Below, piece by piece: positions 17,900-26,253 of a stretch of DNA of 64,000 nucleotides; position 1 is the stretch's first letter; every line of letters begins with the position of its first letter. The position numbers were made by a program, and so were the translations under genes. The notes under the pieces were generated by a model. It saw nothing but the letters and a program-made list of their open reading frames with translations, made no database searches and was not told the origin of the DNA. The stretch is from an uncultured Actinomycetes bacterium (GTDB lineage Bacteria; Actinomycetota; Actinomycetes; Mycobacteriales; Nakamurellaceae): the NCBI GenBank assembly GCA_937926105.1, contig CALANS010000067.1, forward strand, positions 1-64,000, in the 5' to 3' direction.

Positions 17900-19036
17900 A
17901 TGCTTGTCCTGCCGATCCCACCGGAACCCATCACGCTGGATGGACCCGACGCACGGCGGCACCGGTTCCGATACGACGTCTCACGGCTGCTGTCGACCGG
18001 CGAGATCCTGCTGCAACTTGGCGAAGGCGACTTCGGTCCCGGGTACAACGCCAGCACCGGCTACTACTTCGCAGTCGCCGGTCCCGGGGACGGGTCCCGT
18101 TTCGCTGACCAGGTGCGGCATGTGACCGAGGCAGCCCGCGCCGCCGTCGGGCAGCTCTACTTGGAGGAGTTCGACGCGGGATGGCACGGCAAGCGGACGT
18201 TGCTCGCCGGCTGGCAGGCCCGTGGCCGGCTGGTCCCAGCAGGCGGCCCGGGCGAACGCGAACCGTACAACGTCGTGATCGACGGCCGCGCGATCAGCTG
18301 GGAGGAGTTCGGACGCACCCTTGAACCATTCGAGGGCTACCGCTTCCGGCTGACGCTCGAAGAGGAGATCGAGCAGTTGCCTGGGCAGCATCTCGCGGCG
18401 CGGCCGCCATTCGACGCGCTGTTTCCACCGCGGCCGCCCGCCGGATCCCGCGACGAAGAGATCGTTCTGACCGCACGTAACGCCGCCGTGCTCTGGCACT
18501 GCGCATGCGAGGCAGCCGAGGACGCCCGCGCGGATCTCGACAGGTTCGGCGACACGGCCATACCCACCGACGAGGCGGCATCGGCCGGCTGGTTGATCTT
18601 TGACGAATACCCGCTGGTCACCTACCAGCAGGACGAGGCTTGGAGAAGACGCGCGCGGAACGCATTCCTCGATCTAGCAGGCGATCTCGAAGATGGGCTG
18701 CTGCCGCTTCCGCGTTGCCCTGCTGAAGAGCTGGCACTGCACCTGATGCTGACCGCCGCGGAAACCTGGCAGGACAACGCCGAACAGGTCGAGGTCGACA
18801 CGCTGCTCGCGGGCCTTCCGGGTGCGCCAGCGGACGACGACTGGGACTACCTTCGTGAGGTTCTATTCCGCGATCACGACATCCTCAACCTCTACGATCC
18901 GGAGGCGTCAGGCATCGAGGACCCCGCTGATCCACGGAACCAGATGATGTCGATCGGGGACTATCGCCCTGCCGCGTGGTTCACCACCTTCGCAGACGCT
19001 GCCCCCCGCCCACGACGGAGCACTCCACCCGTCTGA
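17900..19036 (+). CDS. Hypothetical acidic protein downstream of relaxase
   Basis: 378-residue, acidic, soluble-looking protein; not recognised. ATG 17900 follows GGAG with a 7-base spacer, 43 bases after the relaxase stop, so the two are likely co-transcribed. The N-terminal half is beta-rich (alternating polar/hydrophobic around residues 20-170) with RHRFRYDV and YRFRLTLEEEIEQLPG; the C-terminal half is helical, rich in Ala, Asp and Trp. No transmembrane segment, signal peptide or known catalytic motif was seen. A gap between residues about 175 and 195 (PPRPPAG) may be a domain linker. Confidence 0.75.
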   Translation: MLVLPIPPEPITLDGPDARRHRFRYDVSRLLSTGEILLQLGEGDFGPGYNASTGYYFAVAGPGDGSRFADQVRHVTEAARAAVGQLYLEEFDAGWHGKRTLLAGWQARGRLVPAGGPGEREPYNVVIDGRAISWEEFGRTLEPFEGYRFRLTLEEEIEQLPGQHLAARPPFDALFPPRPPAGSRDEEIVLTARNAAVLWHCACEAAEDARADLDRFGDTAIPTDEAASAGWLIFDEYPLVTYQQDEAWRRRARNAFLDLAGDLEDGLLPLPRCPAEELALHLMLTAAETWQDNAEQVEVDTLLAGLPGAPADDDWDYLREVLFRDHDILNLYDPEASGIEDPADPRNQMMSIGDYRPAAWFTTFADAAPRPRRSTPPV

Positions 19037-19047
19037 TCTGGCCCGGG

Positions 19048-19082
19048 CGGGCGAGCAGGCGTCGCCCGTCAGACGACGGGCG
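19048..19082. terminator. Overlapping hairpins between convergent genes
   Basis: Two mutually exclusive stems: CGGGCGA/TCGCCCG (19048-19054 with 19062-19068, loop 7) and a perfect 8-bp stem CGCCCGTC/GACGGGCG (19063-19070 with 19075-19082, loop AGAC). They sit exactly where the + and - strand genes converge and extend over the stop codon of the - strand gene. There is no T run, as is usual in GC-rich actinomycetes. A bidirectional terminator is the simplest reading. Confidence 0.5.
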
Positions 19083-20049
19083 CGTTGCGCTGCGCGTCGT
19101 AGTTGAGTGAGGGCGGCGGCCCGACGAGACGGTCGAGAGCGTCGGCGGGATGTCGGCGGCGGCGCTGCGTCGCACGGTGGAGGGCTCGCCGCACCGAAGC
19201 GCGGTCGCGCCGCGTCAATGCAGCGAGCGCGACGGCGAGATCGACCGGTCCGCCGCCGGCAAGGCTTGCGGCGATCTTCAGCACAGCTTGTTCGCTGGGC
19301 GTGGCGGGGATGCTGTCGGCGCGACGATGTAGCCCGACCCAGTCGACGTACCGTGCTCGACGGCCGGGCTCGCGTGCCTGGACCGCCCCACCGAAGTGCC
19401 AACCTCGGTGACCATGCAGCCAACCGGTTTCGCTGACCAGACCAACGGCCGCGCGGGTAGCGGCGCTCCCTTTCGCGCCGCGACGTAATCCCGCAGCAAG
19501 ATCGTTGAGGGTCGCGTGCACCCAGAGGTTGCTGCGCCAGCCTGGTGCCGCCCCGGCATGTAGAGCAGTTACGCGGGACGGCAGGTGGACGGTTTCGCCG
19601 ACCGTTAGGTCGGATGTGAGCGCCGCCCCGTTCATCACGCCCGGCGATTCTGCTTTCTCGACGAGACGCATGGCCGCCGCGCTCATAGTCATCCCGCTAC
19701 GTGTCATGCGGTGACGCCAGGGATGGGCGGAGTCGCTGAACATCGCGCAGCGCAAGGCGTCAAGGGCGTTCCGAGCGGGACCCGCACTCTGCCGCTCCAC
19801 GTCAGCTGGGTCAGGGTCGGTCAGATCCATCACGCGCGTCGTGCTCACAACGAAGCGATCTTGCTTGCGTTCGGCGAGCAGCATCTGCCCAGCTTCAGCC
19901 GCGGCGACCAGCGCCACCTCCGCGTTCGGGCTCCACCGGACCGTCAAGGCGGACTCGGTGTCTTCCTCGTGGTGGCTCATCTCGCCAGCCCTCGGCCAGC
20001 GGCTGATAGGGACCGGGAGATCACCGCCGGGGCCGGTGCTGCTGTGCAT
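19069..20049 (-). CDS. Hypothetical protein with helical C-terminus
   Basis: 326-residue protein of unknown function. ATG 20049 has AAAGGA with a 6-7 base spacer. No signal peptide or membrane segment. Residues about 35-70 form a predicted helix pair (SPNAEVALVAAAEAGQMLLA), the middle (125-235) is mixed alpha/beta with several Trp and His, and the last 90 residues are Arg-rich (DRASVRRALHRATQRRRR) and may bind nucleic acid. The next gene upstream ends 32 bases before it, so it is probably the last gene of the SSB/methyltransferase group. Confidence 0.7.
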   Translation of the reverse strand: MHSSTGPGGDLPVPISRWPRAGEMSHHEEDTESALTVRWSPNAEVALVAAAEAGQMLLAERKQDRFVVSTTRVMDLTDPDPADVERQSAGPARNALDALRCAMFSDSAHPWRHRMTRSGMTMSAAAMRLVEKAESPGVMNGAALTSDLTVGETVHLPSRVTALHAGAAPGWRSNLWVHATLNDLAAGLRRGAKGSAATRAAVGLVSETGWLHGHRGWHFGGAVQAREPGRRARYVDWVGLHRRADSIPATPSEQAVLKIAASLAGGGPVDLAVALAALTRRDRASVRRALHRATQRRRRHPADALDRLVGPPPSLNYDAQRNAPVV

Positions 20050-20081
20050 GGTCGTTCCTTTCGAAGATCATGACCATAGAA

Positions 20082-20291
20082 CTATCTCTGGGCAGGGTGC
20101 GTGAGCTGATCGTCGCGTTTCTGGCTCTCGATGCGTGCGCCCTCGCGTGCGTTCACCTCCTCGAGGAAGTGCGTCCGGCACCAGGAGTGGCGGTCGAAAA
20201 TGATCCAGGTCCGGTCGGTGCACCGGCAGCAGCAGGGATTCATGATCGCCGCAGCGGCCGCTCGAACTCGATCACCGGATGAGCTTCTCAC
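20082..20291 (-). CDS. 69-residue Cys/His-rich small protein
   Basis: Small protein whose GTG 20291 overlaps the stop of the methyltransferase (GTGA), good evidence for coupled translation. The core has CCCRC at residues 19-23 and then WCRTHF, giving four Cys plus a Cys-x3-His pair that could hold a zinc ion. The rest is charged. Not recognised as a named family. Such small zinc-knuckle proteins are common near actinobacterial transfer genes, but the function is unknown. An internal ATG at 20243 is an alternative start that keeps all the Cys residues. Confidence 0.6.
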   Translation of the reverse strand: MRSSSGDRVRAAAAAIMNPCCCRCTDRTWIIFDRHSWCRTHFLEEVNAREGARIESQKRDDQLTHPAQR

Positions 20292-21166
20292 CCGGTGCCG
20301 ACAGCGTGCGAGTCCTCGCCCGGATCAGGGGTCTCATCGTCGTTGGCGAACAGCTCCGCCTGGGCAGCCAGCGCCCGATTCGACCACAGCACCTCAGTGC
20401 GTCCACGCTTTGCGCCACCTTGGCCGGTCCACGTCGGCAGCTCAACGCGGCACCAGTCGCTGTACAACTCCGCGTCGTAGAGCGGGCTCGCGTACCCCGA
20501 CAGCACCACCGCCGCACGGCAACTGCGCAGCGCCTCAGCCAGCTCGCGGTGCTGCGCATGCTCGGCCATCTCGTACCGGTAGCGACCGATGCTCCGCGTT
20601 CCGCGAAGGTAGGGAGGGTCGGCGTAGATCAGGTTGTCCGGGTGCCCGCCGTATCGGGCGATGACGTCCAAGGCCGGCCGGCATTCGAGTGACACGTTCG
20701 CCAGGCGGGTAGCTGCTGCCGGCATCCGGGCGACATATCCGGCCAGGTAGCCGGGCATCGCCACGGTGGTGCCGTTCGGGTCCTGGTAGTGCCGCCAGCC
20801 GGTAGGTCGCAGGGTGCCCGCACGTCCCTGCGCGAGCCGGACCCACACCCGTCGCGCGAGCTCGAGTTCGTCGATGCCCGGGTCCAGGTCGTTGGCGATC
20901 GCCAGTTCGGCTCGCGAGTGCGGAGTGAGCGCGCACAGCCGCATGAACTCCTCGGGCCGCTCACGCAACACACGCCAGAAGGTGACCACGGCACCGTCGA
21001 GGTCGTTGATCGTCTCGAACTTCACCGGTCGTTTGGCCAGTAAGACCGCCAGCCCACCGGCGAAGCACTCGACATAACTCTTATGGGCCGGCAGCAGCGC
21101 CACGATGCAGCTGGCCAGCGTCGTCTTCCCGCCCGCGTAGGTGAACGGTGGGGCGGTCGCGGTCAC
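20288..21166 (-). CDS. Dam-like N6-adenine DNA methyltransferase
   Basis: 292-residue D12-class DNA adenine methyltransferase: transfers a methyl group from S-adenosylmethionine to N6 of adenine in a short DNA site. Seen: FTYAGGKTTL at 8-17 (the FxGGK cofactor motif), CFAGGLAV shortly after, and DPPY at 183-186 (the catalytic motif of this class). GTG 21166 overlaps the upstream stop (GTGA). No restriction enzyme gene lies nearby, so this is a solitary methyltransferase, which on mobile elements often protects against host restriction or marks replicated DNA. The target site cannot be read from the sequence; GATC is typical of Dam homologues but unproven here. Confidence 0.92.
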   Translation of the reverse strand: MTATAPPFTYAGGKTTLASCIVALLPAHKSYVECFAGGLAVLLAKRPVKFETINDLDGAVVTFWRVLRERPEEFMRLCALTPHSRAELAIANDLDPGIDELELARRVWVRLAQGRAGTLRPTGWRHYQDPNGTTVAMPGYLAGYVARMPAAATRLANVSLECRPALDVIARYGGHPDNLIYADPPYLRGTRSIGRYRYEMAEHAQHRELAEALRSCRAAVVLSGYASPLYDAELYSDWCRVELPTWTGQGGAKRGRTEVLWSNRALAAQAELFANDDETPDPGEDSHAVGTG

Positions 21167-21570
21167 CAGGTGCCTCGCGGGTTGCTGACGACCGCCACCT
21201 CGCGCAGCAGGTAGCACGGTTGGATGACCCATTGGGGTGGCCGGTGGTCGGTGAAGACGACCATGGCCGCTGAGGCGCTGCCGCGCAGTAGGGACTGGAT
21301 CGCGGCCAGCACGGGACCTTCACCATCGACTATGTCCGTCTGCTCGGCCGCGTCGACGTGGCCATCGGTGATGCCGACAATGACGGCGGCCTCGCCCGCC
21401 GGGGCTTCAAACTGGGCGCGTGCCGCGTTGATCAGCTCATCGGTGGTTCGAGCCCACCGCCGCTCGCGGTGGCGTGGTCGGTCAGTCGGCTGGTCGTTCG
21501 GATTGGCCGCAGCAGGGCGGGTCCGCCTCGCGGTTGCGCCGAGGAGGGCCCGCCCTGTGCTTGTGCGCAC
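21163..21570 (-). CDS. Hypothetical protein between ssb and methyltransferase
   Basis: 135 residues from GTG 21570, which lies 3 bases after the ssb stop; its own stop overlaps the methyltransferase GTG. The first 40 residues are basic and disordered-looking; residues 42-135 form a compact alpha/beta domain (DELINAARAQF, AAVIVGITDGHVD, AAMVVFTDHRPP). No catalytic motif that I can name. Operon position between SSB and the DNA methyltransferase suggests a role in handling transferred or replicating DNA; this is inference only. Confidence 0.65.
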   Translation of the reverse strand: MRTSTGRALLGATARRTRPAAANPNDQPTDRPRHRERRWARTTDELINAARAQFEAPAGEAAVIVGITDGHVDAAEQTDIVDGEGPVLAAIQSLLRGSASAAMVVFTDHRPPQWVIQPCYLLREVAVVSNPRGTW

Positions 21571-21573
21571 GGC

Positions 21574-22023
21574 TCAGCGCGCCCCGGCCGGTACTGCCTC
21601 GTCGCCGGCCCACGGCGTCGACCACGGGTCGTCGCTCGGCTCGGTCTGCTCGGAGCCGCGCGTCGCCTTCTTGATCGAGAGGGTGGCGTACCGCGTTGAT
21701 CCGCCGAGGTCCTCGACCACGAGCTCGGTGATGGTGCGCTTGTCGCCCTCCCGGGTCTCAAACTCGCGCTGAGTGAGCTTGCCGTGGGCGATCACCCGAG
21801 CGCCGCGCCCGAACGACTCGGCGGCGTGCTCGGCCTGGCTGCCGTAGACGACAGCGCGCTGGAACAACGTCGCCCCGTCCTTCCACTGCCCGCTGCTGCG
21901 GTCGAACACCCGTGGGGTGCTCGCGACCGTGAACGACAGCACGGACTGGCCGCCGGTCGTGACCCGCAGCTCGGGGTCCGTGGTCAGGTTCCCGACCACC
22001 GTGATGATTGTTTCTCCGGCCAT
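21574..22023 (-). CDS. ssb: Single-stranded DNA-binding protein
   Basis: 149-residue SSB with one OB-fold: VVGNLTTDPELR at the N-terminus, FTVAST and FQRAVVYG in the middle, and ELVVEDLG near the end of the fold (about residue 105). It coats single-stranded DNA during transfer and replication. ATG 22023 has AAGGAGG, the strongest ribosome site in this region. The usual acidic C-terminal tip that recruits partner proteins (DDDIPF-like) is absent: the tail ends DEAVPAGAR. Partner recruitment is therefore probably altered, as is common in plasmid SSBs. First gene after a 59-base gap, followed closely by the methyltransferase genes. Confidence 0.92.
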   Translation of the reverse strand: MAGETIITVVGNLTTDPELRVTTGGQSVLSFTVASTPRVFDRSSGQWKDGATLFQRAVVYGSQAEHAAESFGRGARVIAHGKLTQREFETREGDKRTITELVVEDLGGSTRYATLSIKKATRGSEQTEPSDDPWSTPWAGDEAVPAGAR

Positions 22024-22082
22024 GGTTGTGTTCCTCCTTCGTGGTCTACCGGCCGGGACCATCCCGTCCGGAACTCGTGGGG

Positions 22083-23291
22083 TCAGCGGCCAACGGTGGG
22101 CCCGCGATCGGGTGCCGGGGTCGGTCTGATCGCCCGCTCGGCCGCTTCCCGCTGCCGGCCGGTCGAGGCGGCCCCGGTGCCGTTGATCTGCGCGACGCTG
22201 GGTGCGGCCGGAACGGCGTCAGGGCATGCGTCCATCACCCGGTAGGCCAGGTCGTGGCTGACCGATCCATGGGTCGGGAGTGGGGCTTGCGCGACGGTGG
22301 CGGGCAACTGGCCGGCCGCGTCCCACCCGGCGGCGGCCGCACGATCGAGAGTGGCGGCGAGGCCGGTCCAGCCTGGCTCGCCACGTAGGTCGCGGCCGGT
22401 GGCGGCAGTGACCACAGCGGACCACCGGTCGCTCGGAGTGGCGCTGTCCGCGTCGGGTGCTTGCGGGCTGGCGTCTGGCCGACCGGAGAACTGGACGCCG
22501 AGCCGCTGCCCGAGTTCGGCCTCCATGCGGGTGCTGTAGGTCTCTGATGACGGCGCGGTGGGCATCGAGTCTTCCGTGAGCCTGCGCCCTTCGCGGGTCT
22601 GAACCGTGTTGCTCACCGCGACGTGGCTGTGTAGGTCGCGGCCGGTGACCTGCATGATGGTGTCCACCGACTGCGCGGCCGGCGGCGCTCCGGGCAGCGC
22701 CGCCTCTATCGTGGTCAGGTAATCGAGACGCGCGAGCTGCTGGTCGACCAGCTGCAGGTCGGTGCGGTCCAGACCGTGCACAGCGTGCTCGCGTTGCGCG
22801 GCTGTCCTGAGCGCATCGGTGGCGGTGGCGGCCGTGATCGTGTTGTTGGCCAGCACGTCGCTGCGACCGGGTGCGTCCTCGACGACGACGGCGGTCTGAT
22901 ACGCCTCCCCCGTCTGCTCGGCGCGCAGCCGCAGACCATTGGGCGTCGTGATCTCAGCCATGTCGATGCCTTGTGCCCGCTCCGCTGTCGTGCGGTAGAG
23001 CGAGCGCAGCCCCTCGTTGTCCGCGAGCGCATGACCAATCAGGTCCACGTTGCCGTGCAAAGTGGCGTGCAACATCGATGCCCGCGACCCATGCCCCTCG
23101 TGTTCGGCCAGGGTCGCCAGGGTGCCGACGAAGTACTCAAGCCCCCCTGTTTGGGCTGCCTGGACCACTTTCTGCGCTTCACCCGATAGCGCATCGCTCC
23201 AGTTATCTACGACGGCCCAGCGGGTGATCTGCTCGAGCACGGCGGCGCCACGCACGTCGTGCAGCTCGTACCGCTCGTAGATGTCTGTCAT
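22083..23291 (-). CDS. Chimeric accessory protein with relaxase-derived segments
   Basis: 402 residues from ATG 23291. The N-terminal 200 residues are mainly helical and not recognised. Residues about 210-255 match the catalytic histidine segment of the relaxase at 11539: both have H-x-HVAVSN followed by VQTREGR and later TRMEAELGQRLG. Here one stretch is shortened and only two of the relaxase His residues are present, so nicking activity is unlikely. Residues about 290-360 are a copy of the 65-residue relaxase tail repeat (WSAVVTAATGRDL, GWTGLAATL, APLPTH). The gene appears assembled from relaxase pieces; it could compete for the same partners or DNA. It starts 10 bases after the upstream stop. 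Confidence 0.75.
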   Translation of the reverse strand: MTDIYERYELHDVRGAAVLEQITRWAVVDNWSDALSGEAQKVVQAAQTGGLEYFVGTLATLAEHEGHGSRASMLHATLHGNVDLIGHALADNEGLRSLYRTTAERAQGIDMAEITTPNGLRLRAEQTGEAYQTAVVVEDAPGRSDVLANNTITAATATDALRTAAQREHAVHGLDRTDLQLVDQQLARLDYLTTIEAALPGAPPAAQSVDTIMQVTGRDLHSHVAVSNTVQTREGRRLTEDSMPTAPSSETYSTRMEAELGQRLGVQFSGRPDASPQAPDADSATPSDRWSAVVTAATGRDLRGEPGWTGLAATLDRAAAAGWDAAGQLPATVAQAPLPTHGSVSHDLAYRVMDACPDAVPAAPSVAQINGTGAASTGRQREAAERAIRPTPAPDRGPTVGR

Positions 23292-23301
23292 CGCGGCGGC
23301 C

Positions 23302-24069
23302 CTACACGGCCGGCGCCGAGATGCGCGGCGCATCGGCTCCGTAGCTGGCTGATTCGTCGCGCCGCGGCGGCGGCTGAGCGCCGGACCCGGCGGCGCTGTC
23401 AGCGCCGACGTCGACGGCTCCGCTGTTGAGCAGCCGGTAGTACAGCTCGCCGGCAGGGTCGTGGGTCGGCAACGGCGACTCGGACGCGACCTGGGGAAGG
23501 TTTGCAGCCACGTCGTAGCCGTCTCGGGCGGCCGCGGTTACGAGCGCGGCGTTCAGGGCTGGCCACGTGGGACTCTCGGCGATCCGCTCGTCGATGCCGT
23601 CCGCGATGTCGCCCCAGTCGGTGACCATGCCCGCTGACATCTCGTAGGCGTCGATGTGCCCGTCGCCGTCGAGGTCGACGACGCTCACCAGGTTGTCGCC
23701 GTCGACAACGTTGATCACCCGCCGGTCGGCGTCGGGCAGCGCGTCCAGCCGCGTGAGCAGCTCCTCGTCGTTGAGCCAGGGATCGACCGCGAGGTCTGCC
23801 TCGTAACGGGTGGTGTGCTCCCACTGGACGCGGACGGCAACCGGCTCGTGATCGCGGTCGTCGACCTCGCGATCCTCGCTACGTTCGTCGTCGCGGCGAG
23901 CAGCGGATGCACGCATCTGCTGCTGGACAGCCAGCTGCTGGGCTCGTTGCTGCGCGGTGACCGTGGGCGCGGTCGGAGGCCTGCGGTCCGTGTTCTGCGA
24001 GGTCAGGGTGGGCAGACGGGTCTCGCGGCCCCACAGCCCGTCGTTCTGGTTTCCGGTGCTGTCACTCAT
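23302..24069 (-). CDS. EF-hand-like protein with relaxase tail repeat
   Basis: 255 residues, acidic. Residues 1-75 are polar and Gln/Arg-rich. At 132-143 there is a perfect EF-hand calcium loop, DLDGDGHIDAYE, with acidic residues at positions 1, 3, 5, 9 and 12 and Gly at 6. Residues about 150-212 are a copy of the relaxase tail repeat (WGDIADGIDERI, WPALNAALV, YDVAANLPQ). Not a family I can name. ATG 24069 overlaps the upstream DUF4913 stop by 8 bases, so it belongs to the coupling-protein operon. Confidence 0.8.
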   Translation of the reverse strand: MSDSTGNQNDGLWGRETRLPTLTSQNTDRRPPTAPTVTAQQRAQQLAVQQQMRASAARRDDERSEDREVDDRDHEPVAVRVQWEHTTRYEADLAVDPWLNDEELLTRLDALPDADRRVINVVDGDNLVSVVDLDGDGHIDAYEMSAGMVTDWGDIADGIDERIAESPTWPALNAALVTAAARDGYDVAANLPQVASESPLPTHDPAGELYYRLLNSGAVDVGADSAAGSGAQPPPRRDESASYGADAPRISAPAV

Positions 24070-24754
24070 CGCGACCGTCCTCGGTTGGTGTGCCTGTGCT
24101 GATGACCGTCAGTTGCGGTGATCGCGGTGTCTTACCGCCGTTGACCGGTTCGGCCGTCCTCGGCGGGCGGCCGGTGCGCGGTGGAGCGGTGTACTTCTGG
24201 TCGTTGGTGATGGCCTGGCCGCGCCGTTCGACCGAGGCGGGTGCCTCGAAGTCCTTGAACCGGGTCGCCGCCGGCCAGTCGTTGTGCTTGCCCGGCTGGC
24301 ACGGGCTGGTGCCGAACCGGGTGGCCATCCGGTCCAGGAACCCCGGCAGGGTGTAGCGGTGCCAGTCCTCGAGGGTGTCGGCGGCCAGGGCGAACCCGGC
24401 GTCGTAGCGCAGTGAGGCGACAACGGCGAGCTCGTGGGCGACGTGGGCGTGCGCCGGCCAGCAGCTCGGGATGATCCGGTCGTAGACCCACATGTATTCG
24501 TGGTTGATCCACGCCGCGACCCGGTCGAGCCACACCCACACATGCTTGCGCAGCGCGGGGCTGCAGGTCGGCGGGTCCCATGGACGCGGCAGGTCGGCTG
24601 GGTCCATCCCGCCGAGCTGCTCGCGCTTCTCGTCCTCGTCCCCGAAGCGAGCCACTCGCAGTTGACCGAAGGCGTGGCGCACCAGTCGATCGGGCTGCGG
24701 GAAGGCCAGCGTGATCGCGCTGGCCAGTGCCGATGGGGCTGACTGTTCGGGCAT
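24062..24754 (-). CDS. DUF4913 family protein
   Basis: 230-residue protein matching the actinobacterial DUF4913 family, which is found almost only on mobile elements next to TraD-type coupling proteins. The typical core is clear: HVWVWLDRVAAWINHEY, then SCWPAHAHVAHELAVVA and EDWHRYTLPGFLDRM at about residues 70-150. The function is unknown; the position suggests a cytoplasmic partner of the coupling protein. ATG 24754 shares its A with the upstream TGA; GTG 24757 is an equally possible start. The C-terminal 60 residues are basic and low in complexity. Confidence 0.85.
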   Translation of the reverse strand: MPEQSAPSALASAITLAFPQPDRLVRHAFGQLRVARFGDEDEKREQLGGMDPADLPRPWDPPTCSPALRKHVWVWLDRVAAWINHEYMWVYDRIIPSCWPAHAHVAHELAVVASLRYDAGFALAADTLEDWHRYTLPGFLDRMATRFGTSPCQPGKHNDWPAATRFKDFEAPASVERRGQAITNDQKYTAPPRTGRPPRTAEPVNGGKTPRSPQLTVISTGTPTEDGRDE

Positions 24755-26253
24755 CACTGGTCTCCGTCACTGTGTTGGGCGAACGGTGAGCCGCTGGGGT
24801 GCAGTTCGAGTTCGCGGGCCAGATGCACCGCCTCGGCTGTGCGAGCGGTCATGTCGGGCCGGGCCTCGCGAGCGGTGCCGACGCGAGCGCGGGCGGCGGC
24901 CTGCGCGGCCAGTAATGCCTGACCGTGCGGGCCGTCGATGCACCGGTCGAGCCGGGCGATGAGCGGGCGGGCGTTCTCGGCGACGACGAGTGCTTCCCGC
25001 TCGGCGAGCTGCCGGATTTCCTCAGGACGCAGGATCGGCACGTCTTCGCCGACCGTGGACTTGCCCCATCCGCCCTGGCCGGTGCTGTAGGTGGTGCGGG
25101 CCACCCGGGTGGTGCCGATGAGTTCGGAGATCTCGCGGTTGAACAGGCCGTCCTTGCCGCCACCGAAGACGATGAGGTTGTTGGTCAGACCGAACAGCGC
25201 CCGCGCCTCGTCCTCGCCGTAGCAGATGACCAGCTGCCGCCAGGTCTGGGCGGCGTAGATGAAGCTCAACCCGAGCGCCCGCTCGTTGGCCATGCGGGTG
25301 CGCAGCGTCGGCAGCGGGGTGGTGGAGGGCAGCTCGTCCAGGCACGCCAGGAACGACGGGCACAGCCGGCCGTGCGGGGATGCGGTTGCCATCTGCAGTG
25401 CGGTGTCGAGCACGTGCTCGGCGATCGCGGTCATCAGCGGTGAGGCGGAGGCGTACGGGTCATCTCGGCCGAGCAGGTAGATCGTCCCGCCGCGGGCGAT
25501 CAGATCGGCGATGTCGGTGGCGGCCCGGCCCGGTCCGGGCACACACCGTTGCCGCATCGAGGCCTGGAAGAACAACGCCATGCTCTGCTGCACCGTGGTG
25601 GCGGTGTTGCCGGCGGTGCGGTCATCGCCGTGCAGTGCGCCGCGCAACAGCCCATCCCAGAACCGCTCGGCTCGTGGGTGGGTCCGCAGAATCTCCTCGG
25701 GCAGCGTTGCGTTGCGTGGGTCCGCGACCCACTCCAGCACGTGGTCGAGGCTGCGGCCGGTCAGCGCGGCGGCGTGGAAGAACGCCTGCAGGACCTTCGC
25801 GCCCTCGGCTGCGTAGAAGCGGGCCGCGTCGTCGCCGACGCCGCCGGCCACCGCGCCCTTGACGGTGCCGGCGGTGAATGCTTTGGCCCGCCGCTCGGCG
25901 ACCAGGGAGTCGACGCAGCCGGCGACCGGGTCCCAGACCAGTTCGGTGATGCCGGGTGCCATGTTGAACGGGTCCAGCACCGCCACCGGCCGACCGCCGC
26001 TGGCGCGCTGGTCGAGGGTGAGCAGCAGGTCGTCGAGCTTGGTCAACGTCACCAGGGCCGCGCCCGGCGCGTCCAGCAGCGCCGGGGTGAGCAGGTCCAA
26101 CGTCTTGCCCGAGCCCTGCGGGCCGTAGACACCGCTGGTGCGGTCGTAGCGCACCCAGAGGTCGACTCCGGATGGGGTGCGTGACCGGCCCAGGTGCCAG
26201 CCCACCGCGGCCGGGTCGAACCGGGCCGCCGTCTTCGGCCGCGCCGCCTTCAC
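24754..26253 (-). CDS. Type IV coupling protein ATPase (VirD4/TraD-like)
   Basis: 499-residue cytoplasmic ATPase that should link the relaxase-DNA complex to the secretion channel and pump DNA. Walker A GPQGSGKT contains Lys50; Walker B is FLACLDELPS at about 290-300; the C-terminal half has the SFIYAAQTW and GLFNREISELIG segments usual in TraG/VirD4. It lacks the N-terminal membrane helices of VirD4, which are supplied by the gene just upstream: GTG 26253 overlaps that gene's stop (GTGA). The ATPase and membrane part of the coupling protein are thus two proteins translated together. Confidence 0.92.
   Translation of the reverse strand: MKAARPKTAARFDPAAVGWHLGRSRTPSGVDLWVRYDRTSGVYGPQGSGKTLDLLTPALLDAPGAALVTLTKLDDLLLTLDQRASGGRPVAVLDPFNMAPGITELVWDPVAGCVDSLVAERRAKAFTAGTVKGAVAGGVGDDAARFYAAEGAKVLQAFFHAAALTGRSLDHVLEWVADPRNATLPEEILRTHPRAERFWDGLLRGALHGDDRTAGNTATTVQQSMALFFQASMRQRCVPGPGRAATDIADLIARGGTIYLLGRDDPYASASPLMTAIAEHVLDTALQMATASPHGRLCPSFLACLDELPSTTPLPTLRTRMANERALGLSFIYAAQTWRQLVICYGEDEARALFGLTNNLIVFGGGKDGLFNREISELIGTTRVARTTYSTGQGGWGKSTVGEDVPILRPEEIRQLAEREALVVAENARPLIARLDRCIDGPHGQALLAAQAAARARVGTAREARPDMTARTAEAVHLARELELHPSGSPFAQHSDGDQ

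Noticed and set aside
20288..21166. Restriction-modification system
   Set aside because: Only the methyltransferase is present; neighbours are SSB and small proteins without nuclease motifs.
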